NCBI GenBank assembly: GCA_035498555.1
Contig: DATKAB010000076.1
Coordinates: forward strand, 1-34,213
Source of the DNA: Candidatus Sulfotelmatobacter sp.
Lineage (GTDB): Bacteria > Eisenbacteria > RBG-16-71-46
Length of the DNA stretch: 34,213 nt
Direction: 5' to 3'
Position numbers and translations under genes: made by a program. The notes under the pieces are model-generated. The model did no database searches. It saw only the letters and a list, made by a program, of their open reading frames with translations, and was not told the DNA's origin. Of this stretch, positions 1 through 9,117 are shown piece by piece; the stretch's first letter is position 1; every line of letters starts with the position of its first letter.

Positions 1-903
1 GCGGAGATCATCGGCACGCCGGCCCCGGGCGCCGACGTCGAGATGATCAACCTGTTCGTGGATCTGTTCGAAGCCTGGGGCTTCCGCGATCTGGTGGTGG
101 CGATGAACAGCGTCGGCACGCCGGCCTCGCGCCGCGCCTACGGCGACCAGCTGCGCGCGTGGCTCCAGCCGGTGAGCGATCGGCTCGGCCCGGATTCGCA
201 GCGCCGGCTCGAAGAGAATCCCCTGCGGGTGCTCGACACCAAGGATCCGCGCGACCACGAGGCGATGAAGTCGCTGTCGGCGCCCATGCCGCGCATGCTC
301 GATTCTCTCGACGCCGAGTCCGCCGCGCACTGGCAGGCGGTGCTCGCCGGGCTCGACGCCTCGGGCATCCGCCACGAACTGGACCATGGGCTGGTGCGCG
401 GTCTCGACTACTACACGCGCACTGCGTTCGAGGTGCACGATCGCTCGCTCGGGGCGCAGAGCGCGCTGGGCGGAGGCGGCCGCTACGATGGGCTGATCGA
501 ATCCCTGGGGGGCCCAAGCACGCCGGGCGTCGGCTTTTCGATCGGACTCGATCGCGTGGTGCTGGTGCTCGAGCAGCGCGGATTCACGCCGCCGGAAACC
601 GAACGCTCGGTGTACGTGGTGGCGATGGATGCGACGCGCTCGGCGGCGGCCTCGCTGGTACGCGAGCTGCGCCGAGAGTTCGCGGTGGACGCCGATCTCG
701 AAGCGCGCGCGATCGGCGCGCAGATGAAGGCCGCCGACAAGAGCGGTGCGCGGCTGGCCATTATCCTCGGCGAAGACGAAGGGAAGCGCGGCGAAGTGAC
801 TTTGAGGGATCTGGCCGCGGGAACGCAGGAAGTGGTGAAGCGCGAGCGGCTGATCGAAGCGCTGCGCGCGCGACTCAAACCGGAGAACGCGGAAACGACA
901 TGA
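1..903 (+). CDS. hisS: Histidyl-tRNA synthetase, 3' part (5' end outside window)
   Basis: This is a class II aminoacyl-tRNA synthetase that charges tRNA-His in the cytoplasm. The visible 300 residues include the HisRS-specific block GLDYYTRTAFEV, the glycine-rich GGGGRYDGL loop and the motif 3 sequence GVGFSIGLDRVVL with its ATP-binding arginine. An alpha/beta anticodon-binding domain follows, from about SVYVVAMDA to the end. The frame is open from base 1, so the catalytic N-terminal part with motifs 1 and 2 lies upstream and the true start is not visible. The stop overlaps the aspS start by 4 nt (ATGA), and the hisS-aspS order is common in bacteria. Nothing looks broken. Confidence 0.96.
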   Translation, partial: AEIIGTPAPGADVEMINLFVDLFEAWGFRDLVVAMNSVGTPASRRAYGDQLRAWLQPVSDRLGPDSQRRLEENPLRVLDTKDPRDHEAMKSLSAPMPRMLDSLDAESAAHWQAVLAGLDASGIRHELDHGLVRGLDYYTRTAFEVHDRSLGAQSALGGGGRYDGLIESLGGPSTPGVGFSIGLDRVVLVLEQRGFTPPETERSVYVVAMDATRSAAASLVRELRREFAVDADLEARAIGAQMKAADKSGARLAIILGEDEGKRGEVTLRDLAAGTQEVVKRERLIEALRARLKPENAETT

Positions 904-2714
904 CCGAGACGAAGCCTGCGGCGGAACTCGAGCTCGAAGGGATCGGCGACTGGCGCCGCACTCACACCTGCGGCGCGCTGCGCCGCACCGACGCCCACGG
1001 CGCCGCCATTCTGATGGGCTGGGTGCACCGCATGCGCGACCATGGCGGGGTGCTGTTCGTCGACCTGCGCGATCGCTACGGGCTCAGCCAGATCGTGTTC
1101 CACCCCGAGACCGGCGGCCGCGCGCTGCTCGACCGCGCCTCGCGGCTCGGCAACGAGTGGGTGATCGCGGTGCGTGGACCGGTGAGCCTGCGCCCCGCCG
1201 AGTCGGTCAACAAGGAGCTGCCGACCGGGGAGGTCGAGCTCGACGTGCGCGAGCTGAAGGTGCTGTCCTCGGCTGATCCGCTGCCGTTCCAGGTCAACGA
1301 AGAGCACATGCTGGCGAACGAGGACCTGCGGCTCCGCTACCGCTTCCTCGATCTCCGCCGGCCCGAGCTGGCCGAGGTGATGGCGCTGCGCCATCGCGCC
1401 GCCCAGACCGCGAGGAGCTACCTCTCGAGCCAGAGTTTCCTCGAGGTCGAAACCCCGATGCTGGTGAAACCCACCCCCGAAGGCGCGCGCGACTACGTGG
1501 TGCCGAGCCGGGTCCACCTCGGCAAGTTCTACGCGCTGCCGCAGAGCCCGCAGCTCTACAAGCAGACGCTGATGATCTCGGGCTTCGATCGCTACTTCCA
1601 GCTCGCGCGCTGCCTGCGCGACGAGGATCTGCGCGCCGACCGTCAGCCCGAGCACACCCAGATCGACCTCGAGATGAGCTTCGTCACCGAGGAGGACGTG
1701 TTCGCCGCGGTCGAAGGCCTGTTCGCGGCGCTGTGGAAGGAATGCCTGGGCGTCACGCTCCAGCGGCCGTTTCCGCGCCTCACCTTCCACGAATCGATGC
1801 TGCGCTTTGGCAGTGACAAGCCCGATCTGCGCTTCGGCCTCGAATTCACCGACACCACTTCCATTCATGCCCGCTCGCCGCGCAACGTGATCGCCAACGG
1901 CGCCAAGGCGAAAGACGGAGTGGGCGTGGCGATGACGATCCCGGGCGGCGCCGAGATCTCGGGCACCCAGCTGCGCAAGTTCGAAGACGTGGTGAAGGAA
2001 GCCGGCGCCGGAGGCCTGAGTTTCTTCAAGGTGGTGGAGAGCGAGCGCGAGAAGCAGCAGGTGATCTTCCCCGGCGCGCTGCTCGACGAGTTCTACGCCG
2101 CGACGCGCGCCCGGACCGGCGACGCGGTGGTGTTCACCAGCGGGCCGTGGGAGCAGACCTTGAAGGCGCTGGGTGTCCTGCGCACGCAGCTCGGCCAGCC
2201 GCTCTTGAAAGGGCGCGAGCGCGAGTGGCAGTTCTGCTGGGTGCGCGAGTTCCCGCTGTTCGAGTGGAACCCCGACCGCAAGGGCTGGGAGGCGCGGCAT
2301 CACATGTTCACCATGCCGAACCCCGAGCACCTCGATCGGCTCGAAACCGATCCGGCCGCGGTCCACGCGCAGCTCTACGACCTGGTGTTGAACGGCAACG
2401 AGCTGGGCTCGGGCTCGATCCGCATCCATCGCCCCGACATCCAGCAGCGGGTGATGAAGGTGGTTGGCTTCTCGCCCGAGCAAATGCAGGACAAGTTCGG
2501 CTTCCTGATCGACGCCTATCGCTACGCGTCGCCGCCCCACGGTGGGATCGGCATCGGCCTCGACCGCATCGTCATGCTGATGGCCGGCCGCGACTCGATT
2601 CGCGACACCATCGCGTTCCCGAAGAGCGCGAGTGCCGCGAGTCTGATGGATGGTTCGCCGGCGGAAGTGGAAGACACCACGCTCAAGGAGCTGGGAATCC
2701 GGCTCCAGTCATGA
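900..2714 (+). CDS. aspS: Aspartyl-tRNA synthetase, bacterial type with GAD insertion (604 aa)
   Basis: Class II synthetase that attaches aspartate to tRNA-Asp. The order is an N-terminal OB-fold anticodon domain (about residues 15-125), the catalytic core, a GAD insertion around residues 300-430, and the C-terminal core. The hallmark blocks are present: YALPQSPQLYKQ, motif 2 as RYFQLARCLRDEDLRADRQP, and motif 3 as GIGIGLDRIVML. Length is close to the bacterial norm of about 590. The ATG at 900 overlaps the hisS stop, so translation is probably coupled. The OB fold reads RMRDHGG with His48. In characterised enzymes a His here goes with non-discriminating AspRS, which also make Asp-tRNA-Asn for GatCAB. 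Strict specificity is therefore uncertain. Confidence 0.97.
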   Translation: MTETKPAAELELEGIGDWRRTHTCGALRRTDAHGAAILMGWVHRMRDHGGVLFVDLRDRYGLSQIVFHPETGGRALLDRASRLGNEWVIAVRGPVSLRPAESVNKELPTGEVELDVRELKVLSSADPLPFQVNEEHMLANEDLRLRYRFLDLRRPELAEVMALRHRAAQTARSYLSSQSFLEVETPMLVKPTPEGARDYVVPSRVHLGKFYALPQSPQLYKQTLMISGFDRYFQLARCLRDEDLRADRQPEHTQIDLEMSFVTEEDVFAAVEGLFAALWKECLGVTLQRPFPRLTFHESMLRFGSDKPDLRFGLEFTDTTSIHARSPRNVIANGAKAKDGVGVAMTIPGGAEISGTQLRKFEDVVKEAGAGGLSFFKVVESEREKQQVIFPGALLDEFYAATRARTGDAVVFTSGPWEQTLKALGVLRTQLGQPLLKGREREWQFCWVREFPLFEWNPDRKGWEARHHMFTMPNPEHLDRLETDPAAVHAQLYDLVLNGNELGSGSIRIHRPDIQQRVMKVVGFSPEQMQDKFGFLIDAYRYASPPHGGIGIGLDRIVMLMAGRDSIRDTIAFPKSASAASLMDGSPAEVEDTTLKELGIRLQS

Positions 2715-3817
2715 AAGCCGTCACCGTTAGCCCGGCCGCCCGCGTGATCACGGTGCGCGATCATCCCGAACCCAAACTGCGCTCGCCGATCGACGTGCTG
2801 ATGCGTACGCTCGACGTCGGGATCTGCGGCACCGACTACGAGATCGGCTCGTTTACCTACGGCACGCCGCCGGCGGGCGACGACTATCTGGTGATCGGGC
2901 ACGAAGCGTTCGGGCGCGTGATCGAGGTGGGCTCGGCGGTGGCGCGCATCAAGGCCGGCGACTTCGTGGTGCCGATGGTGCGCCGCCCCTGCCCGCACGA
3001 ATCGTGCGCGCCATGTCGTGCCGGTCGCCAGGACTTCTGCGTCACCGGCGACTTCACCGAACGCGGCATCAAGGGCGCGCACGGCTACATGACCGAGCGG
3101 GTGGTGGATCACGAGCGCTACTTCCTGCCGGTGCCGCCGGGCCTGCGCGAAGCCGGGGTGCTGATCGAGCCGCTCACGATTGCCGAGAAGGCGCTCGAGC
3201 AGGCACGGGCGGTCGAGACTCGACTGCCCGAGGCGGCGCGACATTCGCATGCGCAGCCGAAGAACGCCGTGGTGCTGGGCGCGGGTCCGGTCGGGTTGCT
3301 GGGCGCAATGTTGCTCACCATCTTGGGCTACCGGGTCTGCGTCTACTCCAAGTCGCTCTCCGACGTAGCGCGTGCTTCGATTCTTCAGGACCTCGGCGCC
3401 ACCCCGATCCCCGCCGAGACGCATTCGGTTGAGCACCTGGCCGAGGCGGCGGGCGACATCGATCTGGTCTACGAGGCGGTGGGCGCGGCGCCACTGTCCT
3501 TCGAGGTCATCAAGTTCCTCGGCGTGAACGGTGCGTTCGTGTTCACCGGCGTTCCAGGGCGGAAGGCGCCGGTGCGCCTCGACACCGACCGGATCATGCG
3601 CCACCTGGTGCTGCGCAACCAGGTGCTGCTCGGCAGCGTCAACGCCGGACGCGGCTCCTACGAGAACGCGATCAAGGACCTCGCCACCTTCATGCAGCGC
3701 TGGCCCGACGCGGTACGCGCGATGATCACCTCCCGCTCGGACCTCGACTCGGCGCCCGATCTCATCGCGCACCGCGCCGCCGGCATCAAGAGCGTGGTGA
3801 GCCCGCAGGCGCGCTGA
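2711..3817 (+). CDS. Zinc-dependent glucose 1-dehydrogenase-like oxidoreductase (MDR family, 368 aa)
   Basis: Medium-chain, zinc-containing NAD(P)-dependent alcohol dehydrogenase. Catalytic zinc ligands are visible as Cys39 (GICGTDYE) and His64-Glu65 (GHEAFG). Four cysteines in PCPHESCAPCRAGRQDFC form the structural-zinc lobe. A Rossmann motif, VVLGAGPVGLLG, follows. The blocks VRRPCP..C..C..GRQDFC and GIKGAHGYMTE resemble the glucose 1-dehydrogenases of Sulfolobus and Thermoplasma, which oxidise glucose or related aldoses to lactones. Another sugar or polyol cannot be excluded. The ATG at 2711 overlaps the aspS stop (ATGA), so it looks co-transcribed with the two synthetase genes, an unusual partner. 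It ends before a convergent hairpin. Confidence 0.85.
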   Translation: MKAVTVSPAARVITVRDHPEPKLRSPIDVLMRTLDVGICGTDYEIGSFTYGTPPAGDDYLVIGHEAFGRVIEVGSAVARIKAGDFVVPMVRRPCPHESCAPCRAGRQDFCVTGDFTERGIKGAHGYMTERVVDHERYFLPVPPGLREAGVLIEPLTIAEKALEQARAVETRLPEAARHSHAQPKNAVVLGAGPVGLLGAMLLTILGYRVCVYSKSLSDVARASILQDLGATPIPAETHSVEHLAEAAGDIDLVYEAVGAAPLSFEVIKFLGVNGAFVFTGVPGRKAPVRLDTDRIMRHLVLRNQVLLGSVNAGRGSYENAIKDLATFMQRWPDAVRAMITSRSDLDSAPDLIAHRAAGIKSVVSPQAR

Positions 3818-3825
3818 CGGCCGCA

Positions 3826-3844
3826 GGCGCCGGGGAGCGGCGCC
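3826..3844. terminator. Short GC hairpin between convergent genes
   Basis: GGCGCC at 3826-3831 pairs with GGCGCC at 3839-3844 across a 7-nt loop, in the 37-nt gap between the glucose-dehydrogenase-like gene and the converging barrel gene. There is no T-tract on either strand, so it is only a possible bidirectional terminator. Confidence 0.35.
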
Positions 3845-3854
3845 CTCCGGGCCG

Positions 3855-6143
3855 CTACATCTCCCAGAGGTAGCTGAGCTTGGTGAAGACGCTGCTGCGC
3901 GCCGGCTGGAGCTTCTGCCCATCGACGCTGCTCTCGAGCAGCGAGCCGTAGCCGAGATAGACCACCGTGCCCGGCCGCACGTAGTAGCTGAACAGCACGT
4001 CGGGCGTCACCACCTGAGACTTGCTGGTCTCGAGATCCCTCGAGTCGAACTGCCGCACCGAAACCATCTGGGTGATGGTGCGCACCGCCAGCTCCTTGGT
4101 GAACTGGTAGGAGACTCGCACGCGCGGGATGAACTGTTCCGCGTAACGGCTGTTGTTTTGTTCGCGCCACACCGTGCTGGCCTGCACCTCGACCGAGCCG
4201 TCGAGCTGCGAGCTGAAACGCAGGTTGGCGCCGGCGTCCACTCGATAGTCGTGCCCGCGCGCCGCTTCCGAGAACACCACCTGATCGCCCCACACGTAGG
4301 TGACGAACGGCCGCACGCCACGCCAGCCGTCGGTGCCGGCATACACCGCGTGGCGGTAGAGGTCGGGAAAGGTGGCGTCGCCGATCCGGTAGTAGCGTTT
4401 GTTGTTCTCGGTGCCGAAGTAGGAGGCGCGCGGCAGATCGGCCTCGAAGATGAAGGAGAGCACATCGTCCTGGAGCGTCGTCCCCGCGTAGTTGTCGTAG
4501 CGGTCGTAGAACAGCATCGGGCGGATGTCGCTGTACCAGCCGCCGTCCCTGCCGAGGATGTGGGGGACGATGCCGGCCGCCTGGTGAAACACGTCGGTGC
4601 GGGTGATGAAGCCCATGTCGGCGGCGAAGTCGGGCGAGGTCCCGTCGGCGCCGAGCTGCAGCGTGAGGTGCTTGGTATCGCGCGAGAGCCTGCCATACCA
4701 CGCCTTCCCCGAGCGCATCTGGCCGGCGCGTGGGGCAATCGAGGGATCCAGCGCCGCCAGCTGCGCCGAATCGAGCTTCGCGATGCCGCTCGAGAAGTTC
4801 TGGTCGCGGCTCTGGCTTCCCACGCCCTGCCAGTCGAGCGTGTACTTCTGCGCCCACTTGAGGCGCCCGTCGAGACCCAAGCCGCGGTTGTACCGATCGC
4901 CCTGGGTGCGATCTCCCGCCAGCAGGCCGACGTAGGAATTCCTGAACACGTCCTGCCGCAGCCGGACGATGTTGTAGCGGGCGTTCTCGCCGAGATAGGG
5001 ATTCGCGAAGTTGGGGAGGGTCTCGATTCCGTCGCCGGCCGAGCGATCGTCCGCGCTCAGCACGCCCATCGAAGTGCGCCCCACCTTGCCCGTCAGCTTG
5101 ACGCCGTAGCGTGGATCGGCGATGCGCCGCGTGTACACGAGATCGACCGGCGTGGTGAAGATGTCCGCGCCCTCGAGAAAGAAGGGGCGCTTCTCGGGGA
5201 ACAAAGTGGCGTAGCGGGCGTTCACGTCCACCACGCCGGCGTCGGCCTCGACCTGGCTGAAATCGGGCGAGACCGTGACGTCGGCGACCAGATTGGTGGT
5301 GAGCCCGTACTTCACGCCCACGCCGAAGCGGCCGGTCGGGTCGCCGTAGGTCATCTGTTCGCCGTCACGCACCGCGGTGGCGGTCGCGGTCTGCTCGGGG
5401 ATCACCTGCAGATTGCGCCCGGGACGCACGCCGTTCAGGTCTTCCAGCGCCCCGAGCTGCGTGAAATAGCTGTTGATGTTGCGCGTCACCGGCGCCCAGT
5501 AGGTGTGAGTGCCCGAGCGCTTGATGTCGCGGATCGCCTGAAAACCGAAGGTGACCCGATCCCCGGGCATGAACCGCAGCGTCTTGAAAGGCACCGCCAT
5601 TTCGACTTCGTAGCCGCGATCGGTCATGCGACCGCGCGACGTGTACTGGAAGTCGGGCGCCATGTCGGTGTTCTGCCCTTCCTGGTCCACGCCGTCCATC
5701 TGGATGCCATTCGGGCTGGAGCACAGGAAGAACGCCTTCTGCTTGTCGTTGTAGGCGTCGATCGAGACGCCGACCCAGTCGCCCTGACCGATCTGATCGC
5801 GTGGCACCACCGGCGCCTGCACCTGCCTGGGGTCGTCCAACGCGCGAAAGCCGATGTAGAGATTCTGATCGTCGTACATGACGTAGGCGACGGTGCCGAG
5901 CGTGTCGCGCACGCCTTCGACCGGGCGGATGTTGGTGAACGAATCGAGCACCGCCGCCATCGCCCACACCGAATCGTCGAGCGCACCGTCGAGCTTCGGG
6001 CCCTGCTCGACGTGCGGGGGCGAGAGGCGAATCTGCCGCGCGGCTCCCGAAAAATGCTGCCCATAGTCCGCACGCGCCGCGCCCGAGATCAGCAGCAGGA
6101 GCGCGACGAGAGAGTTGGGCCAGGTCTTGAGGCGGAGGGGCAA
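3855..6143 (-). CDS. CBM9-like / DUF5916 outer-membrane beta-barrel protein (762 aa)
   Basis: Exported protein with a Sec signal peptide (positively charged start, LVALLLLISG core, likely cut after AARA at residue 25). A carbohydrate-binding-module-9-like domain spans about residues 40-225 (PKLDGALDDSVWAMA, LYIGFRALDD, YEVEMAVPFKTLRF). A long DUF5916 region rich in alternating barrel strands runs to the end, with the family block SQVEADAGVVDVNARYATLF followed by PEKRPFFLEGADIF. The likely role is an outer-membrane protein that binds or passes a glycan or other ligand; the substrate is unknown. The start is TTG at 6143, supported by a GAGGA ribosome site 5 nt upstream. The next in-frame Met falls after the signal peptide. 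The gene is divergent from the GH63 glucosidase, which suggests carbohydrate use. Confidence 0.85.
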   Translation of the reverse strand: MPLRLKTWPNSLVALLLLISGAARADYGQHFSGAARQIRLSPPHVEQGPKLDGALDDSVWAMAAVLDSFTNIRPVEGVRDTLGTVAYVMYDDQNLYIGFRALDDPRQVQAPVVPRDQIGQGDWVGVSIDAYNDKQKAFFLCSSPNGIQMDGVDQEGQNTDMAPDFQYTSRGRMTDRGYEVEMAVPFKTLRFMPGDRVTFGFQAIRDIKRSGTHTYWAPVTRNINSYFTQLGALEDLNGVRPGRNLQVIPEQTATATAVRDGEQMTYGDPTGRFGVGVKYGLTTNLVADVTVSPDFSQVEADAGVVDVNARYATLFPEKRPFFLEGADIFTTPVDLVYTRRIADPRYGVKLTGKVGRTSMGVLSADDRSAGDGIETLPNFANPYLGENARYNIVRLRQDVFRNSYVGLLAGDRTQGDRYNRGLGLDGRLKWAQKYTLDWQGVGSQSRDQNFSSGIAKLDSAQLAALDPSIAPRAGQMRSGKAWYGRLSRDTKHLTLQLGADGTSPDFAADMGFITRTDVFHQAAGIVPHILGRDGGWYSDIRPMLFYDRYDNYAGTTLQDDVLSFIFEADLPRASYFGTENNKRYYRIGDATFPDLYRHAVYAGTDGWRGVRPFVTYVWGDQVVFSEAARGHDYRVDAGANLRFSSQLDGSVEVQASTVWREQNNSRYAEQFIPRVRVSYQFTKELAVRTITQMVSVRQFDSRDLETSKSQVVTPDVLFSYYVRPGTVVYLGYGSLLESSVDGQKLQPARSSVFTKLSYLWEM

Positions 6144-6370
6144 GACGGTCCTCGGGGCGGGAGTTCCGGGCCGGCGGCGCGCGGGGTGCCCGCGCGAGCC
6201 GAATTCAAACTAGCCCAATGGATGGCAGAACCGTTTCAAGAGTTCGACAGGTCGCCCGTGCGCGGCGTTTGCGCGTCACCAGCGCGGAGGAATGCGCCCG
6301 GCTGGCGTGACCCCGGGGTCCGTGGTCAAATGAGCGCGACGACGACGCACATCCGGGGGAACGCTCGATC
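6144..6370. other. Divergent intergenic region
   Basis: This 227-nt spacer separates the DUF5916 barrel gene from the glucosidase gene. I see no convincing open frame. An imperfect dyad pairs TTCAAAC (6204-6210) with GTTTCAA (6233-6239) and could be an operator or part of divergent promoters. TTGAAA on the minus strand resembles a -35 box, but no good -10 lies at the right distance. Confidence 0.3.
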
Positions 6371-9115
6371 GTGCCCGATGCCGAGAAGGTGAGGCTCGAA
6401 GAGGAGGCCCGGCGCTCGAAGAACTGGAAGCGCTGGGGTCCGTATCTCTCCGAGCGCCAGTGGGGCACGGTGCGCGAGGACTATTCCGAGGGCGGGGACA
6501 GCTGGGCGTACTTTCCTCACGACCACGCCCGCAGCCGCGCCTACCGCTGGGGCGAAGACGGGTTGCTCGGTGTCACCGATCGCGAGTGCCGGCTCTGCTT
6601 CGCGCTGGCGCTGTGGAACGGGCGCGATCCCATCCTCAAGGAACGCCTGTTCGGCCTGAGCGGACCCGAAGGCAATCACGGCGAGGACGTGAAGGAGTGC
6701 TACTACTACCTCGACGCGACGCCGACCTACTCCTACTTCAAGGCCCTCTACAAGTATCCGCAGGCCGAATTCCCCTACGCGCGCCTGCGCGACGAGAATC
6801 ACAAGCGCACGCGGCAGGATCCGGAGTTCGAATTGAGGGACACCGGACTGTTCGACGAAAACCGCTACTTCGACGTCTTGGCCGAGTACGCCAAGGCCGG
6901 CCCGGACGATCTGCTGATCCGCATCACTGCCGCGAATCGCGGGCCCGAAGCGGCCACTCTGCACCTGGTGCCGACGTTGTGGTTTCGCAACACCTGGAGC
7001 TGGGGGAGGACCGGCGAGGACTACGGCCCGCGGCCCGATCTGCGCCGCCTCGATGACAGCACGGTGGTGGCTCGGCACGAGACGCTCGGCGAGTACCAGC
7101 TGCGCGCCGGACCGGGGCCGTTCGCGCGTGCGCCCGCGCTGATCTTCACCGAGAACGAGACCAACGCGCAGCGGCTGTTCGGCGTCCAGAATCGAACGCC
7201 CTTCACCAAGGACGCGTTCCACGACTACATCGCGAGCGGCCGCTCGGGCGCGGTGAATCCGCAGCGCGCCGGCACCAAGGCCGGCGTCTACTACCGCCTC
7301 GAGATTCCCGCCGGCGGTGAAATGACGGTGCGTCTGCGCCTCGCTCCGGGCGCGAGCGCGCCCGCCGAGGCGTTCGGCGCCGGATTCGACGGCACCTTCA
7401 CTCAGCGGATCCGCGAGGCCGACGAGTTCTATCTGGGGCGGCTCCCTTCCACTGCCTCGGCCGACGAGCGTCGCGTGGTCCGGCAGGCCTACGCCGGCCT
7501 GCTGTGGTCACGACAGTTCTACTACTACGTCGTGAAGGACTGGCTGGAGGGCGATCCCGCGCAGCCGCCACCGCCGGTGGCGCGCTGGAAGGGGCGCAAC
7601 TACGACTGGCCGCATCTCCACAATCGCGACGTGATCTCGATGCCGGACAAGTGGGAGTACCCGTGGTACGCGGCCTGGGACGAAGCGTTCCACATGATCC
7701 CGTTCGCGCAGATCGATCCCGAGTTCGCGAAGCAGCAGCTCGTGCTGTTCCTGCGCGAGTGGTACATGCACCCCAACGGGCAGCTGCCCGCCTACGAATA
7801 CAACTTCGGCGACGTGAATCCTCCGGTGCACGCCTGGGCGGTCTGGCGCGTCTACAAGATGACCGGACCGCGCGGCCAGCGGGATCGGCTGTTCCTCGAG
7901 CGCTGCTTCCAGAAGCTGACGCTCAACTTCACCTGGTGGGTGAACCGCAAGGACATGGAGGGCCACCATCTGTTCGGCGGCGGTTTCCTCGGCCTCGACA
8001 ACATCGGCGTGTTCGACCGCTCGAAGCCGCTGCCCGGCGGCGGCACCCTCGAGCAGGCCGACGGCACCGCGTGGATGGCGTTCTTCTGCGCCACCATGCT
8101 GTCGATCGCGCTCGAGCTGGCCAGTGAGGACCAGGCCTACGAGGACATCGCTTCCACGTTCTTCGAGCACTTCATCGCCATCACCGACGCGATGAACACG
8201 CTCGGCGGCACCGGGTTGTGGGACGAGGAAGACGGCTTCTACTACGACCAGCTGCGCATGGGCGACCGGCGCGTGCCGCTGCGGGTGCGGTCGATGGTGG
8301 GGGTGGTTCCGCTGTTCGCCGCGGGAATCCTCGAAGAGAACGTGATCCGGCGGTTGCCGGGGTTCGCCAAACGGATGCGCTGGTTCCTCGAGAATCGCGG
8401 CGATCTCGCGCAGCACATCGCCTACATGGAACAGCATCGTCACGGCGACCAGGCCCACCGGCTGCTCGCGATTCCCTCGAAGGAGCGCCTGCAGCGCGTC
8501 CTGAGGCGCTTGCTCGACGAGAACGAGTTCCTCTCACCCTACGGGCTCCGCTCGCTCTCCAAGTTCCACGAGCAGAACCCGTTCATGCTCACCGTGGACG
8601 GCGAACAGTACGAGGTGCGCTACACCCCGGCCGAAGCCGACACCGCCCTGTTCGGCGGCAATTCCAACTGGCGCGGGCCGGTGTGGCTCCCCTCGAACTA
8701 CCTGCTGATCGAATCCCTCGAGCGCTACCACCATTTCTACGGCGACGAGTTCCAGGTCGAGTGCCCGACCGGCTCCGGTCGCTGGATGAGCCTGTCCGAG
8801 GTGGCGCGCGAGCTGGGCGAGCGGCTGACGAGGCTCTTCCTTCGCGACGACTTCGGACGCCGGCCCGCACACGGCGACGAGAAGCGCTACCAGTCCGATC
8901 CCGCCTGGCGCGATCTGGTGCTGTTCTACGAATACTTCCACGGCGACAACGGCCGCGGCGTGGGCGCCAGCCATCAGACCGGCTGGACCGCGCTGGTGGC
9001 GCACCTGGTCGAGGACCGCGCCCGCGCGCGGCTCGGCGAGCAGATGCTGCACAGCGGCGTGATGCCGCGGGAATCCTCCGGCCCGGCCGCCGGAGCCGCC
9101 CCTCCGGGCCGGTGA
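6371..9115 (+). CDS. GH63-type (MGH1-like) glucosidase (914 aa)
   Basis: Glycoside hydrolase of the inverting GH63/MGH1-like (alpha/alpha)6-barrel group, expected to release glucose or a related sugar from alpha-linked oligosaccharides. No signal peptide is seen, so it should be cytoplasmic. The N-terminal block KNWKRWGPYLSERQWGTVRE is typical of bacterial proteins in this group. The barrel contains YAAWDEAFHM, where Asp437 is the likely general acid, and NWRGPVWLPSNYLL from residue 766. A late FYEYFHGDNGRG carries Glu854, a candidate base. The catalytic assignments are inferred by analogy. The start is GTG, with GGGGGA about 10 nt upstream; the nearby ATGs are out of frame. The stop lies 2 nt from the converging DUF4097 gene. 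Confidence 0.85.
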   Translation: MPDAEKVRLEEEARRSKNWKRWGPYLSERQWGTVREDYSEGGDSWAYFPHDHARSRAYRWGEDGLLGVTDRECRLCFALALWNGRDPILKERLFGLSGPEGNHGEDVKECYYYLDATPTYSYFKALYKYPQAEFPYARLRDENHKRTRQDPEFELRDTGLFDENRYFDVLAEYAKAGPDDLLIRITAANRGPEAATLHLVPTLWFRNTWSWGRTGEDYGPRPDLRRLDDSTVVARHETLGEYQLRAGPGPFARAPALIFTENETNAQRLFGVQNRTPFTKDAFHDYIASGRSGAVNPQRAGTKAGVYYRLEIPAGGEMTVRLRLAPGASAPAEAFGAGFDGTFTQRIREADEFYLGRLPSTASADERRVVRQAYAGLLWSRQFYYYVVKDWLEGDPAQPPPPVARWKGRNYDWPHLHNRDVISMPDKWEYPWYAAWDEAFHMIPFAQIDPEFAKQQLVLFLREWYMHPNGQLPAYEYNFGDVNPPVHAWAVWRVYKMTGPRGQRDRLFLERCFQKLTLNFTWWVNRKDMEGHHLFGGGFLGLDNIGVFDRSKPLPGGGTLEQADGTAWMAFFCATMLSIALELASEDQAYEDIASTFFEHFIAITDAMNTLGGTGLWDEEDGFYYDQLRMGDRRVPLRVRSMVGVVPLFAAGILEENVIRRLPGFAKRMRWFLENRGDLAQHIAYMEQHRHGDQAHRLLAIPSKERLQRVLRRLLDENEFLSPYGLRSLSKFHEQNPFMLTVDGEQYEVRYTPAEADTALFGGNSNWRGPVWLPSNYLLIESLERYHHFYGDEFQVECPTGSGRWMSLSEVARELGERLTRLFLRDDFGRRPAHGDEKRYQSDPAWRDLVLFYEYFHGDNGRGVGASHQTGWTALVAHLVEDRARARLGEQMLHSGVMPRESSGPAAGAAPPGR

Positions 9116-9117
9116 GG

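Noticed and set aside
483-2540. 685-codon open frame on the minus strand opposite aspS
   Set aside because: aspS is certain from its motifs. The antisense product has no recognisable domain.
4158-6392. 744-codon open frame on the plus strand opposite the DUF5916 gene
   Set aside because: The minus-strand product has a signal peptide, CBM9-like and DUF5916 blocks; the plus-strand product is His/Val/Arg-rich without any domain.
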